37,899 nucleotides of DNA, taken from Bacteriovoracaceae bacterium. GTDB taxonomy: Bacteria > Bdellovibrionota > Bacteriovoracia > Bacteriovoracales > Bacteriovoracaceae. Where the stretch lies: NCBI GenBank assembly GCA_947461145.1, contig CANHJD010000008.1, forward strand, positions 1 to 37,899. The letters are read 5' to 3'. Both the position numbers and the translations under genes were made by a program. Shown here piece after piece: positions 17,259 to 25,402 of this stretch. Numbering within the stretch: the first letter of the stretch is position 1; every line of letters begins with the position of its first letter. Under the pieces are notes generated by a model. That model was not told the DNA's origin, did no database searches, and was given only the letters and a program-made list of their open reading frames with translations.

Positions 17259-17936
17259 CTATATCCGCAGAACGTAACCTAAGTTTTTTAAGGTTTTGAT
17301 ATGCATCGAAAAGGGCTTCAGCTTACGCCTGAGGTTTGAAAAGTGAGTATCCAAGTTATTTACTTCAACATGCACATCTTTCCAAAGCATCTGGATCAGA
17401 TCATCTTTGTGAATGACACGATTAGGGTTCTGGGAAAGAACAACTAGTAATTGATACTCTTTAGGAGTTAAGCGAATCGTTTGATTATTAAGAGTTACCT
17501 GATGCCCATCTAAATCGATAACGAGATCTTTGAATTTAATAATCTTATTATTCTGTAAGTTTCTCTTACTTAATTGAATTCTATTGCGAATTCTTGCAAT
17601 AAGCTCATCTGTTGGAACGGGTTTAATAAGAAAATCGTCAGCACCAATGTCAAAGCCCTTTACTCGGGCACTTACATTTGAATCCCCTGTTAGAAACAAA
17701 ATGGGAAGGTTCTGCTTAGACCGTTTAACTTCTTCATATACTTGAAAACCATCTTTCCCAGGAATATGCAAGTCGAGAAGGATAGCATCGGTGTGATTGT
17801 TTCTGATAAAATCAAGTCCCTTATCAGGCTCCGTAAATAGTTCCAAATTGAAAGTTTCTGCAAGCGATCCAGAAAGGGCCTCAAGAAGGTCACGATTGTC
17901 GTCAATGATTGTTACATGCATACGATTTTTTTCCAT
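17259..17936 (-). CDS. OmpR/PhoB-family response regulator (orphan)
   Basis: 225 residues. The receiver has the acidic pair DD at 12-13, phospho-acceptor D55 (ILLDLHIPGKDG), T83 and K105 (LIKP), all intact. The C-terminal winged helix has LTPKEYQLLVVLSQNP, then NNLDTHFSNLRRKL and KTLKNLGYVLRI, the OmpR/PhoB pattern. It is expected to bind tandem DNA repeats as a dimer after phosphorylation. No histidine kinase is encoded in the window. It ends 63 bases before the guaB start, so the two might be co-transcribed. Start is uncertain: ATG 17936 has AGGGA directly adjacent, while the ATG five codons in has GGA about ten bases upstream. Confidence 0.92.
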   Translation of the reverse strand: MEKNRMHVTIIDDNRDLLEALSGSLAETFNLELFTEPDKGLDFIRNNHTDAILLDLHIPGKDGFQVYEEVKRSKQNLPILFLTGDSNVSARVKGFDIGADDFLIKPVPTDELIARIRNRIQLSKRNLQNNKIIKFKDLVIDLDGHQVTLNNQTIRLTPKEYQLLVVLSQNPNRVIHKDDLIQMLWKDVHVEVNNLDTHFSNLRRKLKPFSMHIKTLKNLGYVLRI

Positions 17937-17952
17937 TTCCCTATACTAGGCA

Positions 17953-17986
17953 AATTAAGGTTTAAACGAAACTTAAGATTTCTTAA
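17953..17986 (-). repeat. TTAAG repeats upstream of the response regulator
   Basis: On the minus strand, TTAAGAAATC and TTAAGTTTCG follow one another with a step of exactly ten bases, then TTTAAACC and TTAAT follow at a looser eight-base step. Ten- to eleven-base tandem half-sites are the usual pattern of OmpR/PhoB-family operators, so this may be an autoregulatory site. The sequence is AT-rich, so chance is possible. Confidence 0.3.
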
Positions 17987-18014
17987 TTTTTCAGAGGCAA
18001 AAGCAATAACAAGA

Positions 18015-18036
18015 GCCCCATATTTTGATAAGGGGC
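18015..18036 (-). terminator. Rho-independent-like terminator after the FecR-domain gene
   Basis: Read on the minus strand, GCCCC and GGGGC pair, continue after one T-T mismatch with three more pairs (TAT/ATA), and close on a CAAA loop. The stem is followed by TCTTGTTATTGCTTTTG, a broken T-rich tract. It lies about 40 bases after the stop of the FecR-domain gene and before the response regulator promoter. Confidence 0.55.
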
Positions 18037-18076
18037 GATTGATTAAATAGTTGTGCGTGTACGGTTATGTCAAGAC

Positions 18077-19129
18077 CTAGTAGCTGCTTAAATCTTGAAT
18101 AAGTCTCTCATATTCTTTCGAGTATTTAGACTGCAAATCTTGTTGCTTCCTTAAGGAGTCATTAAAATCAGTGTCTTTCTCAAGGTTAACTTCAACCTTT
18201 GGAGAGATGGTCACTTTTTGTACAACTTCTGAAGCCGGCTGCCTTGGAGTTTCAACTTTTACAGGAGTCATTTGTGGTTCTGTAATGCCATAAAATTTAA
18301 TTGGGGCAGACTGAAGTTTTACATTTTTCCAAGTGATCTTTTTCTTAAAATACTGGTGAGCACTTACTGAAGCAGGACTCCGTTCAGAAGACATTTTACC
18401 GTTTACCATGAAAAGGATTTCTCCTTTCTTCACTACGGCTACATCCTTACCGCTAGACATATTCTGTCCAACAGATGCAAGTGTTCTGGAGGGTTCAGTT
18501 GATAAAGAAGTTTCCTGGAGCTTCTGGGGAAGTGCTTTAAACTCTGCCATCGCAGTATTCAATGAATTTAACCCAACTTTTGTTGGAGCTCGAGGTAAGC
18601 CATTTTCAACATCAGGGTCAATTGTTGTAAATGTGCCGCCAGTAAGAGTGTGTTTCATATTTTGTTCTAACACATTAGAAACTTCAACTTCTCCGTTCAC
18701 AACAAGTACTTGCGTTTTTGAACTTGACTGCTCAAAGGTTGTAATAAACTCACCCTTCCAGAAATCAATTTGTCCATTGGCCGTTGTAAGGGTCAGGGGG
18801 TGTCTAGAATTAAGTGACTGTATCCAAGTTTTACCTTGCTTTAATTGAGCTGATTTATTAAAAAATTTGATGTGAGAGCCTTCAATTAAATGGTAAGTGG
18901 AGTCATAGTAATCATTGATGGTGACACTCCCCTCTTCTCCAACCAGAACTTCTGACTTTTCTTCAATGTGATCATTCATTTTCAATGACTTCGTTTTTCC
19001 TTCAGCATTGATGGTAAAAACTTGTCCTTTCAATTCTACCACTTGAGCGACTGGACGAGCAGCCCAGGCACCAAATGTTAAAATGAGTGAAAAAAAACTA
19101 ATTTTTAATTTTGTAAGAGATATCTTCAT
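18077..19129 (-). CDS. Secreted FecR-domain protein
   Basis: 350 residues. A signal peptide (to about GAWAARP) precedes a FecR-like region at ~30-165: VVELKGQVFTINAEGK, then VLVGEEGSVTINDYYDSTYHLIEGS, then LTTANGQIDFWKGEFITTF and TQVLVVNGEVEVSN. Unlike the anti-sigma regulator FecR, it has no cytoplasmic N-terminal domain or adjacent sigma factor, so it is a periplasmic or surface relative of unknown role. The C-terminal half is low-complexity and Lys/Gln-rich, ending in a short coiled-coil-like helix. ATG 19129 has AGTAGG upstream and overlaps the end of the TPR gene by 32 bases. Confidence 0.8.
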   Translation of the reverse strand: MKISLTKLKISFFSLILTFGAWAARPVAQVVELKGQVFTINAEGKTKSLKMNDHIEEKSEVLVGEEGSVTINDYYDSTYHLIEGSHIKFFNKSAQLKQGKTWIQSLNSRHPLTLTTANGQIDFWKGEFITTFEQSSSKTQVLVVNGEVEVSNVLEQNMKHTLTGGTFTTIDPDVENGLPRAPTKVGLNSLNTAMAEFKALPQKLQETSLSTEPSRTLASVGQNMSSGKDVAVVKKGEILFMVNGKMSSERSPASVSAHQYFKKKITWKNVKLQSAPIKFYGITEPQMTPVKVETPRQPASEVVQKVTISPKVEVNLEKDTDFNDSLRKQQDLQSKYSKEYERLIQDLSSY

Positions 19130-19820
19130 AGTACCTACTTAATATTTTCCATTCTTCTGTATTTCTGTATTTGAGACGAAATTCTTCCACTGTAGAGAGG
19201 AACTTTTGATGCTCTCCCTGATTATACTGGGCAAGAGCAAGCCAAAGTTTTGCTCCACGATAAAATTCTGACTTGGGATAAGCCTTTACCAATTTATCAA
19301 GATGTTTTTCAGTCCAGTCATATCGTTTCCCCGTTTCAAATGCTGCGACACCTGCTCCGAACAAAACCCTATCACTAACCAATTCATGCTTAGGATAGCG
19401 GTTGATCAATTCATTATAAAACTGCGCGGACTTTTCATAGTTTTTATGATGAAGTTCTTTTTCACCAATCGCCAAAAGCTTATCTGGTGTCCATTTGTAG
19501 ACTTCAAAACTAACAAGATCACTTGCTGAAGTTTTCGGAATACTTGCAATAGATCTTTTAGCAGCAGATCCCTCGTTTGTTCCCTGCTTCATCTGAGCGG
19601 AAAGAAATTTATTCTTAGACTGCAGTTCAGCTATTTGGTACTTTAGATCTGATATTTGAGCCTCGAGAACTCTTTTGTCTTTTGCGAGATCAAGGGCCTT
19701 TCTTTCATATTCAAATAGTGAGTTCCATTTCGTTGCGACCGAATTATCCATGCCTCCATACTTCCAAAGTGCAAAGACATAACTCGTAGCAAGTAATGAA
19801 AAAATAAAAAATATCTTCAT
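19098..19820 (-). CDS. Secreted or membrane-anchored coiled-coil and TPR protein
   Basis: 240 residues. An N-terminal hydrophobic segment (MKIFFIFSLLATSYVFALW) acts as signal peptide or anchor. A coiled coil follows at ~40-80 (ERKALDLAKDKRVLEAQISDLKYQIAELQSKN), then TPR-like repeats from ~115: LLAIGEKELHHKNYEKSAQFYNELINRYPKHE and LDKLVKAYPKSEFYRGAKLWLALAQYNQGEHQ. The layout resembles CpoB/YbgF, the periplasmic coiled-coil/TPR partner of the Tol-Pal system, but no tol or pal gene is near. It overlaps the FecR-domain gene, so the two proteins are probably made together and may bind each other (inference). Confidence 0.8.
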   Translation of the reverse strand: MKIFFIFSLLATSYVFALWKYGGMDNSVATKWNSLFEYERKALDLAKDKRVLEAQISDLKYQIAELQSKNKFLSAQMKQGTNEGSAAKRSIASIPKTSASDLVSFEVYKWTPDKLLAIGEKELHHKNYEKSAQFYNELINRYPKHELVSDRVLFGAGVAAFETGKRYDWTEKHLDKLVKAYPKSEFYRGAKLWLALAQYNQGEHQKFLSTVEEFRLKYRNTEEWKILSRYYEDISYKIKN

Positions 19821-19881
19821 GCCGTCGGCCCTCTAAATAGTTGCTTAGACCACGTTCTTTTATCGGCAATTAAAATCAAAC

Positions 19882-19897
19882 TCTTTAGAACTAAAGA
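19882..19897. promoter_or_regulatory. Perfect 7-bp palindrome in a divergent promoter region
   Basis: TCTTTAG-AA-CTAAAGA, two perfect seven-base arms with a two-base centre, lies between the divergent TPR gene (-) and the small membrane protein gene (+). Its position suits a shared operator, and a short hairpin in either leader is the alternative. No clear -35/-10 pair was found beside it. Confidence 0.35.
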
Positions 19898-19939
19898 TAA
19901 TAAAAATTTCTTCCGATATGATACAGAGGAGCTCACATC

Positions 19940-20353
19940 ATGATTTTTCGAGTACTTGCCATAATACTAATTCTTGCCTCTCAGGTATCCTTCGCTCAAG
20001 GAAGAAAACCGGCCGTTGAAGACTTTGTTGGCATTGAAGTTGAAGAACCGGAAAAGGCACCCCAGGGTACAGAAGTTCTATTTAATTTTGAAAAAGATAT
20101 AAGTCAGTTTAAGGATAATAAATCAGAAGTTACGGTGAACTCTTCTAAGGCTCAAGAAACCATCGACTTTAAAATGATTGCAACGTTTTTTATTTTTGCA
20201 GGACTGCCCGTTATGATCTGGCTATTAATGATTAATCGATTAAGAAAAAAAGCTGGGCAAGAAATTGCTTCAAATATCAAAGTTTTAAATAATTATCGTC
20301 ATCAAAAAGAAGAAGCTAAAAAGATACAGGATGATGTAAAGAAAGCCTCCTAG
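19940..20353 (+). CDS. Small single-pass membrane protein, unknown
   Basis: 137 residues starting at ATG with AGAGGAG upstream. A signal peptide ends near VSFAQG, an acidic periplasmic stretch of about 55 residues follows (VGIEVEEPEKAP), then one transmembrane helix (MIATFFIFAGLPVMIWLLMI) and a basic, coiled-coil-like cytoplasmic tail rich in Lys, Asn and Gln. No family recognised. The type I layout would allow it to link periplasmic and cytoplasmic partners. The stop overlaps the convergent gene by four bases (CTAG). Confidence 0.65.
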   Translation: MIFRVLAIILILASQVSFAQGRKPAVEDFVGIEVEEPEKAPQGTEVLFNFEKDISQFKDNKSEVTVNSSKAQETIDFKMIATFFIFAGLPVMIWLLMINRLRKKAGQEIASNIKVLNNYRHQKEEAKKIQDDVKKAS

Positions 20354-20988
20354 AGTCTTTCCCACTCCCCTTTACCTTTATAGCGCATTATTCTTTGGAT
20401 ATGATTGTACTCCACAATAATATCTCTCACTCCATCATGATCTAAGTCTCGGACTTCAACTGAATAATCTCTTCTCCAGTATTGCTCCCGCTGCCCTTCT
20501 TTTTCATGAAAATGATGAGGCCCCATTGTCATTTTCATTTGTGAGAGATCATTATTTTCCAATGTGAGCAAAAAAATACGCCCTAAATTTTCAAATTTTT
20601 TACCAGTAGATTGTCCCTCATCTAAAAACAAAATAAGTACTTTTACTTCTTTTGAAAGCTGCGCCAATTTTATTTTATAAATTGCGCTGTCTCCACCAAT
20701 GGCCAAAAGCTTTGCTTCAAATACAATTCTTGAACTAGAGTCTCTTATTTCAATACAGTCTACCCCGTCCCTTTTTTGAGGCCTTAAGATCTCTTCAATT
20801 CCATCTCCATTTAGATCTACATAATAGGAAGAACCATCAACATTCAACTCACGAGTTGCGAACTCAGTATTTTGAAGAGATAAATTTGGAGTCTCGCCTT
20901 TAAGAATTTGACGAAAATAGCGCTCGTCCTGCCCATAGGCTTTAAAAGTGAGGAGAAATAAGAGGAAAAGCTTTAAATGATGCACCAT
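20350..20988 (-). CDS. Secreted protein with two FG-GAP/EF-hand-like calcium loops
   Basis: 212 residues with a signal peptide ending in KAYGQ. Two segments, VDLNGDGIEEI near residue 58 and RDLDHDGVRDIIVEYN near residue 185, match the DxDxDG calcium-binding loops of FG-GAP/VCBS repeats. Only two such loops are visible, so this is not a complete beta-propeller. The middle is beta-rich with no other landmark, and no enzymatic motif is seen. ATG 20988 has only a weak GGA upstream. Confidence 0.65.
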   Translation of the reverse strand: MVHHLKLFLLFLLTFKAYGQDERYFRQILKGETPNLSLQNTEFATRELNVDGSSYYVDLNGDGIEEILRPQKRDGVDCIEIRDSSSRIVFEAKLLAIGGDSAIYKIKLAQLSKEVKVLILFLDEGQSTGKKFENLGRIFLLTLENNDLSQMKMTMGPHHFHEKEGQREQYWRRDYSVEVRDLDHDGVRDIIVEYNHIQRIMRYKGKGEWERL

Positions 20989-20995
20989 GAGTCCA

Positions 20996-21024
20996 TTGTA
21001 ACTTAAAGTTCGGTTTGTTAGAAT
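20996..21024 (+). promoter_or_regulatory. Sigma-70-type promoter for the 21052 gene
   Basis: TTGTAA and TAGAAT are separated by exactly 17 bases. The -10 element matches TATAAT at five of six positions and the -35 matches TTGACA at four of six. Transcription would start near 21031, about 20 bases before the ATG, leaving room for the GGGTAGG ribosome binding site. Confidence 0.5.
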
Positions 21025-21051
21025 GCCTGCATTAAAAGGGTAGGTTTTTAA

Positions 21052-21822
21052 ATGATCATTTCAGTCGGTTTTATACGTTCGGCCAGTCAGGTTCTAGTAA
21101 AGGAGTTGGATTGGGTCCAAAACTCACTTCAATCCCGCTTAGTGGACGTGACAGATATGCCGGATATTAACCTTCAGGCACTTTTTATAAGCGATAATGA
21201 GCACTTTAACTCTCTGGCAGGTCTTCTAGAAAAAGAGAAGGCATTTTACCCTATTCTTGATGCCAATGATGAATCCTTAACCTACTCGGACTTTGAGCAA
21301 TTGCCGGCCCAGGCCTTTAAAGATCTCTATTTAAAAGTTTTAAATAGATGGACGATGCACCAAAACTTCAACTCTTTGGAAAATATCTGGAATCTTACGA
21401 CTCACTTCAGGGATCTTTGGAAAAAAGACCGAATCACATACTTCGAAGAATTATGGTACTGGATGAAGAGAAATCTTGGAGCCGTAGATCTAACGATTAT
21501 TTTCAATGATGTAATTAAGTCTGAAGAAAAAGATGAAAACAATGAAAAAAGAGAAAGACCAAAATTAGTTCAATCTCTTCTTACAGGCTCAAAAAAAGGT
21601 CACTTCCATCAAGGTGGACAGAAAGAAAAAGAATTAATGCAGAACTATCTTGATAAATTTCATGATATTTTTGAGATTACTGAATTCAATGGAATGAAAG
21701 GCCAATTTGTTGCAACTGCACAAGTAGAAAGAAGTCCAATGATGATTATGGCAAGAGCAGCTCAATTAAATCAGCTGCAAAGGTCTCTTCTTCAAGCACT
21801 TTTTAACGGACTCCAGAGCTAG
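21052..21822 (+). CDS. Uncharacterised cytoplasmic protein
   Basis: 256 residues with no signal peptide or membrane segment. The N-terminal 60 residues are mixed alpha/beta (MIISVGFIRSASQVLVKEL). The centre is rich in Trp and Tyr helices (LENIWNLTTHFRDLW, YFEELWYWMKRN). A charged linker follows (SEEKDENNEKRERPK), then SLLTGSKKGHFHQGG and a helical C-terminus. ATG at 21052 with GGGTAGG upstream and a good sigma-70 promoter. I do not recognise a family, and lineage-specific is the best description. It overlaps the convergent HIT gene by four bases. Confidence 0.7.
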   Translation: MIISVGFIRSASQVLVKELDWVQNSLQSRLVDVTDMPDINLQALFISDNEHFNSLAGLLEKEKAFYPILDANDESLTYSDFEQLPAQAFKDLYLKVLNRWTMHQNFNSLENIWNLTTHFRDLWKKDRITYFEELWYWMKRNLGAVDLTIIFNDVIKSEEKDENNEKRERPKLVQSLLTGSKKGHFHQGGQKEKELMQNYLDKFHDIFEITEFNGMKGQFVATAQVERSPMMIMARAAQLNQLQRSLLQALFNGLQS

Positions 21823-22166
21823 TTAAAGCCCCTGAGCTGCTCACCACCCAAGACGTGAAAATGAGTATGAAAGACAGTCTGGCCACCATGTTGTCCTGTA
21901 TTAGTGACGACTCTAAACCCATTGTCTTGAAGTCCATCTTTTAAGGTTAATTCTCGGATAGCTGAAAAGATGTCTCCAATTTGAGAAGGCTCTAAAACCA
22001 TCATTTCATTTACATCTCTCGTATGATTTTTATGAACAAATAAAAAGTGTATCTGGGCAGCAGGGTGAAGATCTTTGAACCCAATAACCCTATCATTCTC
22101 AAAAACTTTTGTAGATGGAACAGTTCCTTCAATGATTTTACAAAATATGCAATCAGGCTTTTTCAT
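21819..22166 (-). CDS. HIT-family nucleotide phosphoramidase, HinT type
   Basis: 115 residues of the histidine triad family. The active-site motif HTHFHVLGG (H-x-H-x-H) is intact near residues 99-103, and the N-terminal CIFCKII with Cys6 and Cys9 is the typical partial zinc site of Hint proteins. Hint enzymes hydrolyse AMP-lysine and related phosphoramidates. The ATG lies one base after the murA stop, so it is the last gene of the rho-to-murA operon. Confidence 0.93.
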   Translation of the reverse strand: MKKPDCIFCKIIEGTVPSTKVFENDRVIGFKDLHPAAQIHFLFVHKNHTRDVNEMMVLEPSQIGDIFSAIRELTLKDGLQDNGFRVVTNTGQHGGQTVFHTHFHVLGGEQLRGFN

Positions 22167-22167
22167 T

Positions 22168-23436
22168 TTATGACCCTTTCACTCTTGTTATTTTTGAACC
22201 AAGGTTAGTTAACTTCTCATCAATTTTCTCATAACCTCTGTCGAGGTGATAAACACGCTGAATTTCAGTTTGCCCGTGCGCGACAAGCGCACACAAGATT
22301 AAGGCTGCAGAAGCTCTTAGGTCTGTGCACATCACAGGGGCGCCACTTAGCTGCTCAACACCTTCAATGAAAGCGGTATTGCCCTTTAAATTAATTCTGG
22401 CACCCATTCTGATCATTTCTGGAACATGCATAAAACGATTTTCAAATATTGTCTCAGTTACTGTTGAATTACCATCCACGACACTCATGAGGGCCATCAT
22501 CTGTGCTTGAACATCTGTAGGAAAACCCGGAAAGGGTAGCGTTTCTACCATTGTTCCTTTTAATCCATCAGAGGGGTGTATATGAACATAATCTTTGCCT
22601 ATTTCTATTTTAGCTCCCATCTTTTTCAGAGTTTCTAGAACAAACTCAAGATGAGAAGGATTAAAGCCGGTTACCTTTATATCTCCTTTGGTCATTATTC
22701 CTGCAATAATAAAAGTAGCCGCTTCAATTCGATCGCCAATTACACGATAGGATTTTCCACTTGGCCTTAATTCAGTTTCTTTCATTCCATGAATAGTGAT
22801 GTGGGAAGTTCCAGCACCTTCTATCTTCACTCCTTGGGCCATCAAGAAATCCGCTAGATCATCAATCTCTGGCTCCATAGCGGCATTTTCGATGACCGTA
22901 ACACCCTCTGCAAGAACTGCGGCCATCATGATATTTTCGGTAGCCCCAACACTCGGAAAAGGAAACTTCACAACGGCTCCCTTAAGCTTGTCACACTTGG
23001 CTTTTATGTAGCCATTTTCGATCTCTATCTGGGCACCCATTTTTTCAAGACCCATAAGATGAATATCAACAGGCCTTGCTCCAATGGCACATCCACCAGG
23101 TAATGAAACTGAAGCGATACCAAATCTGGCGAGAAGAGGTCCAAGAACTAAAACTGACGCCCTCATGGTCTTAACAAGAGTGTAATCTGCGTGCTGGTTA
23201 TTAAGTGTTGTGGCATCAATCAGGACTTCATGATCATTTTTTGTAACATTTATTCCCATCGACTGAAGTAACTTTAAAATAGTTCCAACATCCATAAGAT
23301 CAGGAATTCCTACAAATTTTACGGGATAAGGAAAAAGTATAGTCGCCGCAAGAATGGGCAAAGTGGCATTTTTAGCAGAAGAAATTTCCACTGTTCCATT
23401 GAGCTGACAAGGACCTTGTACTAAGAGTTTATCCAT
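22168..23436 (-). CDS. murA: UDP-N-acetylglucosamine 1-carboxyvinyltransferase MurA
   Basis: First committed step of peptidoglycan synthesis: transfer of enolpyruvate from PEP to UDP-GlcNAc in the cytoplasm. The catalytic residues are present: Lys22 in SSAKNA and Cys116 in PGGCAIGARPVD, the loop cysteine that fosfomycin alkylates. 422 residues, two inside-out alpha/beta barrel domains. ATG has GGAAGG just upstream. It follows prmC by about 20 bases in a minus-strand operon. Confidence 0.97.
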   Translation of the reverse strand: MDKLLVQGPCQLNGTVEISSAKNATLPILAATILFPYPVKFVGIPDLMDVGTILKLLQSMGINVTKNDHEVLIDATTLNNQHADYTLVKTMRASVLVLGPLLARFGIASVSLPGGCAIGARPVDIHLMGLEKMGAQIEIENGYIKAKCDKLKGAVVKFPFPSVGATENIMMAAVLAEGVTVIENAAMEPEIDDLADFLMAQGVKIEGAGTSHITIHGMKETELRPSGKSYRVIGDRIEAATFIIAGIMTKGDIKVTGFNPSHLEFVLETLKKMGAKIEIGKDYVHIHPSDGLKGTMVETLPFPGFPTDVQAQMMALMSVVDGNSTVTETIFENRFMHVPEMIRMGARINLKGNTAFIEGVEQLSGAPVMCTDLRASAALILCALVAHGQTEIQRVYHLDRGYEKIDEKLTNLGSKITRVKGS

Positions 23437-23459
23437 AAACCTTCCATGAATGAGATAAA

Positions 23460-24302
23460 TTATTTTAGATTGATTTCTGCTCTTAGGAAACGGTTAACTC
23501 CAGTCAAATCCTTAATAACGCGAACAGAATTAAATCCAAGACTTTCCAGAACTTTGGCCTGAGCTTCAAGCGCTAACTCATGACCTTCCATGATAAAAAC
23601 ACCATCTAAATGAGAACGTATGCCTAAAAAGAATTTATGAAACCACAAATCATAATCCTCATCAGGAAGATAAAGGGCCTGATGCGGTTCGTGCTTATCG
23701 ACAGATTGATGCACAAGTTTTCGGTGGAGTGTTGATTTAATATACGGCGGATTAGAAACAATGAGATCAAATATTCCTTCAACATTTTCCAACCGGTCGG
23801 AAACAGAAAAAGTGACTTGATTTTCGAGTTGCTGACGACGACTATTAATTTCTGCAACTTTAAGTGCTTCCAGAGAAAGGTCAACACCCAAACCCTTGTT
23901 CCCCACTCCGGCGTATAAAAGACTTAAAATTATGGCGCCACTTCCGGTGCCGATATCAAGAATAGTCTGCGACTTCCCTTTAAATTCCTGAACAATAAAA
24001 TCCACCATGAATTCGGTTTCAGGCCTAGGAATAAGGACATGTTTATTGACGTAAAATTGTTGATAGTAAAATTCGCTAAATCCCATGAGATACGCAAAAG
24101 GAACTCCAGACAAGAACTGATCCTGAAGTTGTTTTGTCATGAGCGGTGAGAGCGACAGAGAAGAGTGGTCTAAATTAATAAGTGAATTATTTGCGTGGAA
24201 CTTTAGAATATCTAAAAGATCTCTTAAAAAGATCGACTTACTAAGTCCTGGGTACAGATCCTGAAGAGACGACTCATGATCATGATAAAAAGATGACCAC
24301 AC
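23460..24302 (-). CDS. prmC: Peptide chain release factor N5-glutamine methyltransferase PrmC
   Basis: Methylates the glutamine of the GGQ motif in release factors using S-adenosylmethionine. The N-terminal helical domain is followed by the Rossmann methyltransferase with DIGTGSGAI and the substrate-glutamine motif SNPPYI. 280 residues is typical. It starts at GTG, with an AGAG immediately adjacent and no well-spaced ribosome binding site, 14 bases after prfA. Its substrate, RF1, is encoded directly upstream, so enzyme and substrate are co-expressed. Confidence 0.95.
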   Translation of the reverse strand: MWSSFYHDHESSLQDLYPGLSKSIFLRDLLDILKFHANNSLINLDHSSLSLSPLMTKQLQDQFLSGVPFAYLMGFSEFYYQQFYVNKHVLIPRPETEFMVDFIVQEFKGKSQTILDIGTGSGAIILSLLYAGVGNKGLGVDLSLEALKVAEINSRRQQLENQVTFSVSDRLENVEGIFDLIVSNPPYIKSTLHRKLVHQSVDKHEPHQALYLPDEDYDLWFHKFFLGIRSHLDGVFIMEGHELALEAQAKVLESLGFNSVRVIKDLTGVNRFLRAEINLK

Positions 24303-24316
24303 CTCTATAAGGGTCT

Positions 24317-25387
24317 TTATGCCTCTTCTCCCTGTAGAAGAATGGCTTGGTTATGAGCAATAAGCGCATCGATCACTTCATCAACGTCACCATTCATAAA
24401 ATTTGGAAGATTATATATCGTAAAATTAATTCGGTGATCAGTAATTCGCCCTTGAGGATAGTTGTATGTTCTAATGCGCTCAGACCGATCCCCTGTTCCG
24501 ACGAGACCTTTTCGCATTGAGGCTTCTTTGGCGTGGGCTTCTTGAATGCGAAGATCGTAAAGCTTCGCCTTTAAGATCTTAAATGCTTTGTCCTTGTTTT
24601 TTAACTGTGAGCGCTCATCCTGCATGGCGATTACAATACCTGAAGGCATGTGAGTTAAGCGTACAGCGGAGTCAGAGGTGTTAACAGACTGACCACCTGA
24701 TCCCCCAGAGCGATATACGTCGATACGAATCTCATTCATGTCTAAAACAACATCACCGACCTCGTCTGCTTCTGGCATAACCGCAACAGTGATTGTTGAG
24801 GTATGTACCCGTCCTTGTGCTTCTGTATCAGGAACTCTCTGCACTCGATGGACACCGGACTCATATTTCATCTTAGAATAAACTTTATCTCCAGATACGT
24901 TGACGACAATTTCTTTAAGCCCGCGATCTCCCTCAGAGATGGAAACAACTTCTGAGCGCCATCCCTTAGAGTTAAAGTAGTTTTTATACATTCTCCAGAC
25001 GTCAGCCACAAAGATGGAAGCTTCGTCACCTCCAGCCCCTGCACGGATTTCAATAATGACGTTTCGGTCATCATTAGGATCTTTAGGTAGAAGAAGTAGC
25101 TTTAACTCTTGCTCGATTATAGGTAGCTTGGCCTCAAGCTCAGACAGCTCTTCTTTGGCCATCTCCCGCATATCTTCGTCTTTTTCGTTATGAATGATGT
25201 CTTTGTTGCCTTCAATATCGGCAACGAGTTTTTTAAACTCTCTAAATTTAAAAACGATGGGCTCAATATTTGAACGCTCAGTATTTGTTTCTCTGAGCTC
25301 TGTTGGACGATCGTAAAGAGTCGGATCTCCCAATCTTTCAGTTAAAATTTCATAACGTCTAACGACTGCTTCTAATTTATCGAACAC
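24317..25387 (-). CDS. prfA: Peptide chain release factor 1
   Basis: Recognises UAA and UAG and releases the finished protein. The codon-reading PxT motif appears as PDT (VPDTEAQGR), and the catalytic GGQ is in RSGGSGGQSVNTSDSAVR. The 356-residue length and the N-terminal domain identify RF1 rather than RF2. It starts at GTG with AAGGA at good spacing. It sits between the DUF1385 gene and prmC. Many genes here end in TAG or TAA, its targets. Confidence 0.97.
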   Translation of the reverse strand: MFDKLEAVVRRYEILTERLGDPTLYDRPTELRETNTERSNIEPIVFKFREFKKLVADIEGNKDIIHNEKDEDMREMAKEELSELEAKLPIIEQELKLLLLPKDPNDDRNVIIEIRAGAGGDEASIFVADVWRMYKNYFNSKGWRSEVVSISEGDRGLKEIVVNVSGDKVYSKMKYESGVHRVQRVPDTEAQGRVHTSTITVAVMPEADEVGDVVLDMNEIRIDVYRSGGSGGQSVNTSDSAVRLTHMPSGIVIAMQDERSQLKNKDKAFKILKAKLYDLRIQEAHAKEASMRKGLVGTGDRSERIRTYNYPQGRITDHRINFTIYNLPNFMNGDVDEVIDALIAHNQAILLQGEEA

Positions 25388-25402
25388 TTGTATTCCTTAA
25401 GG

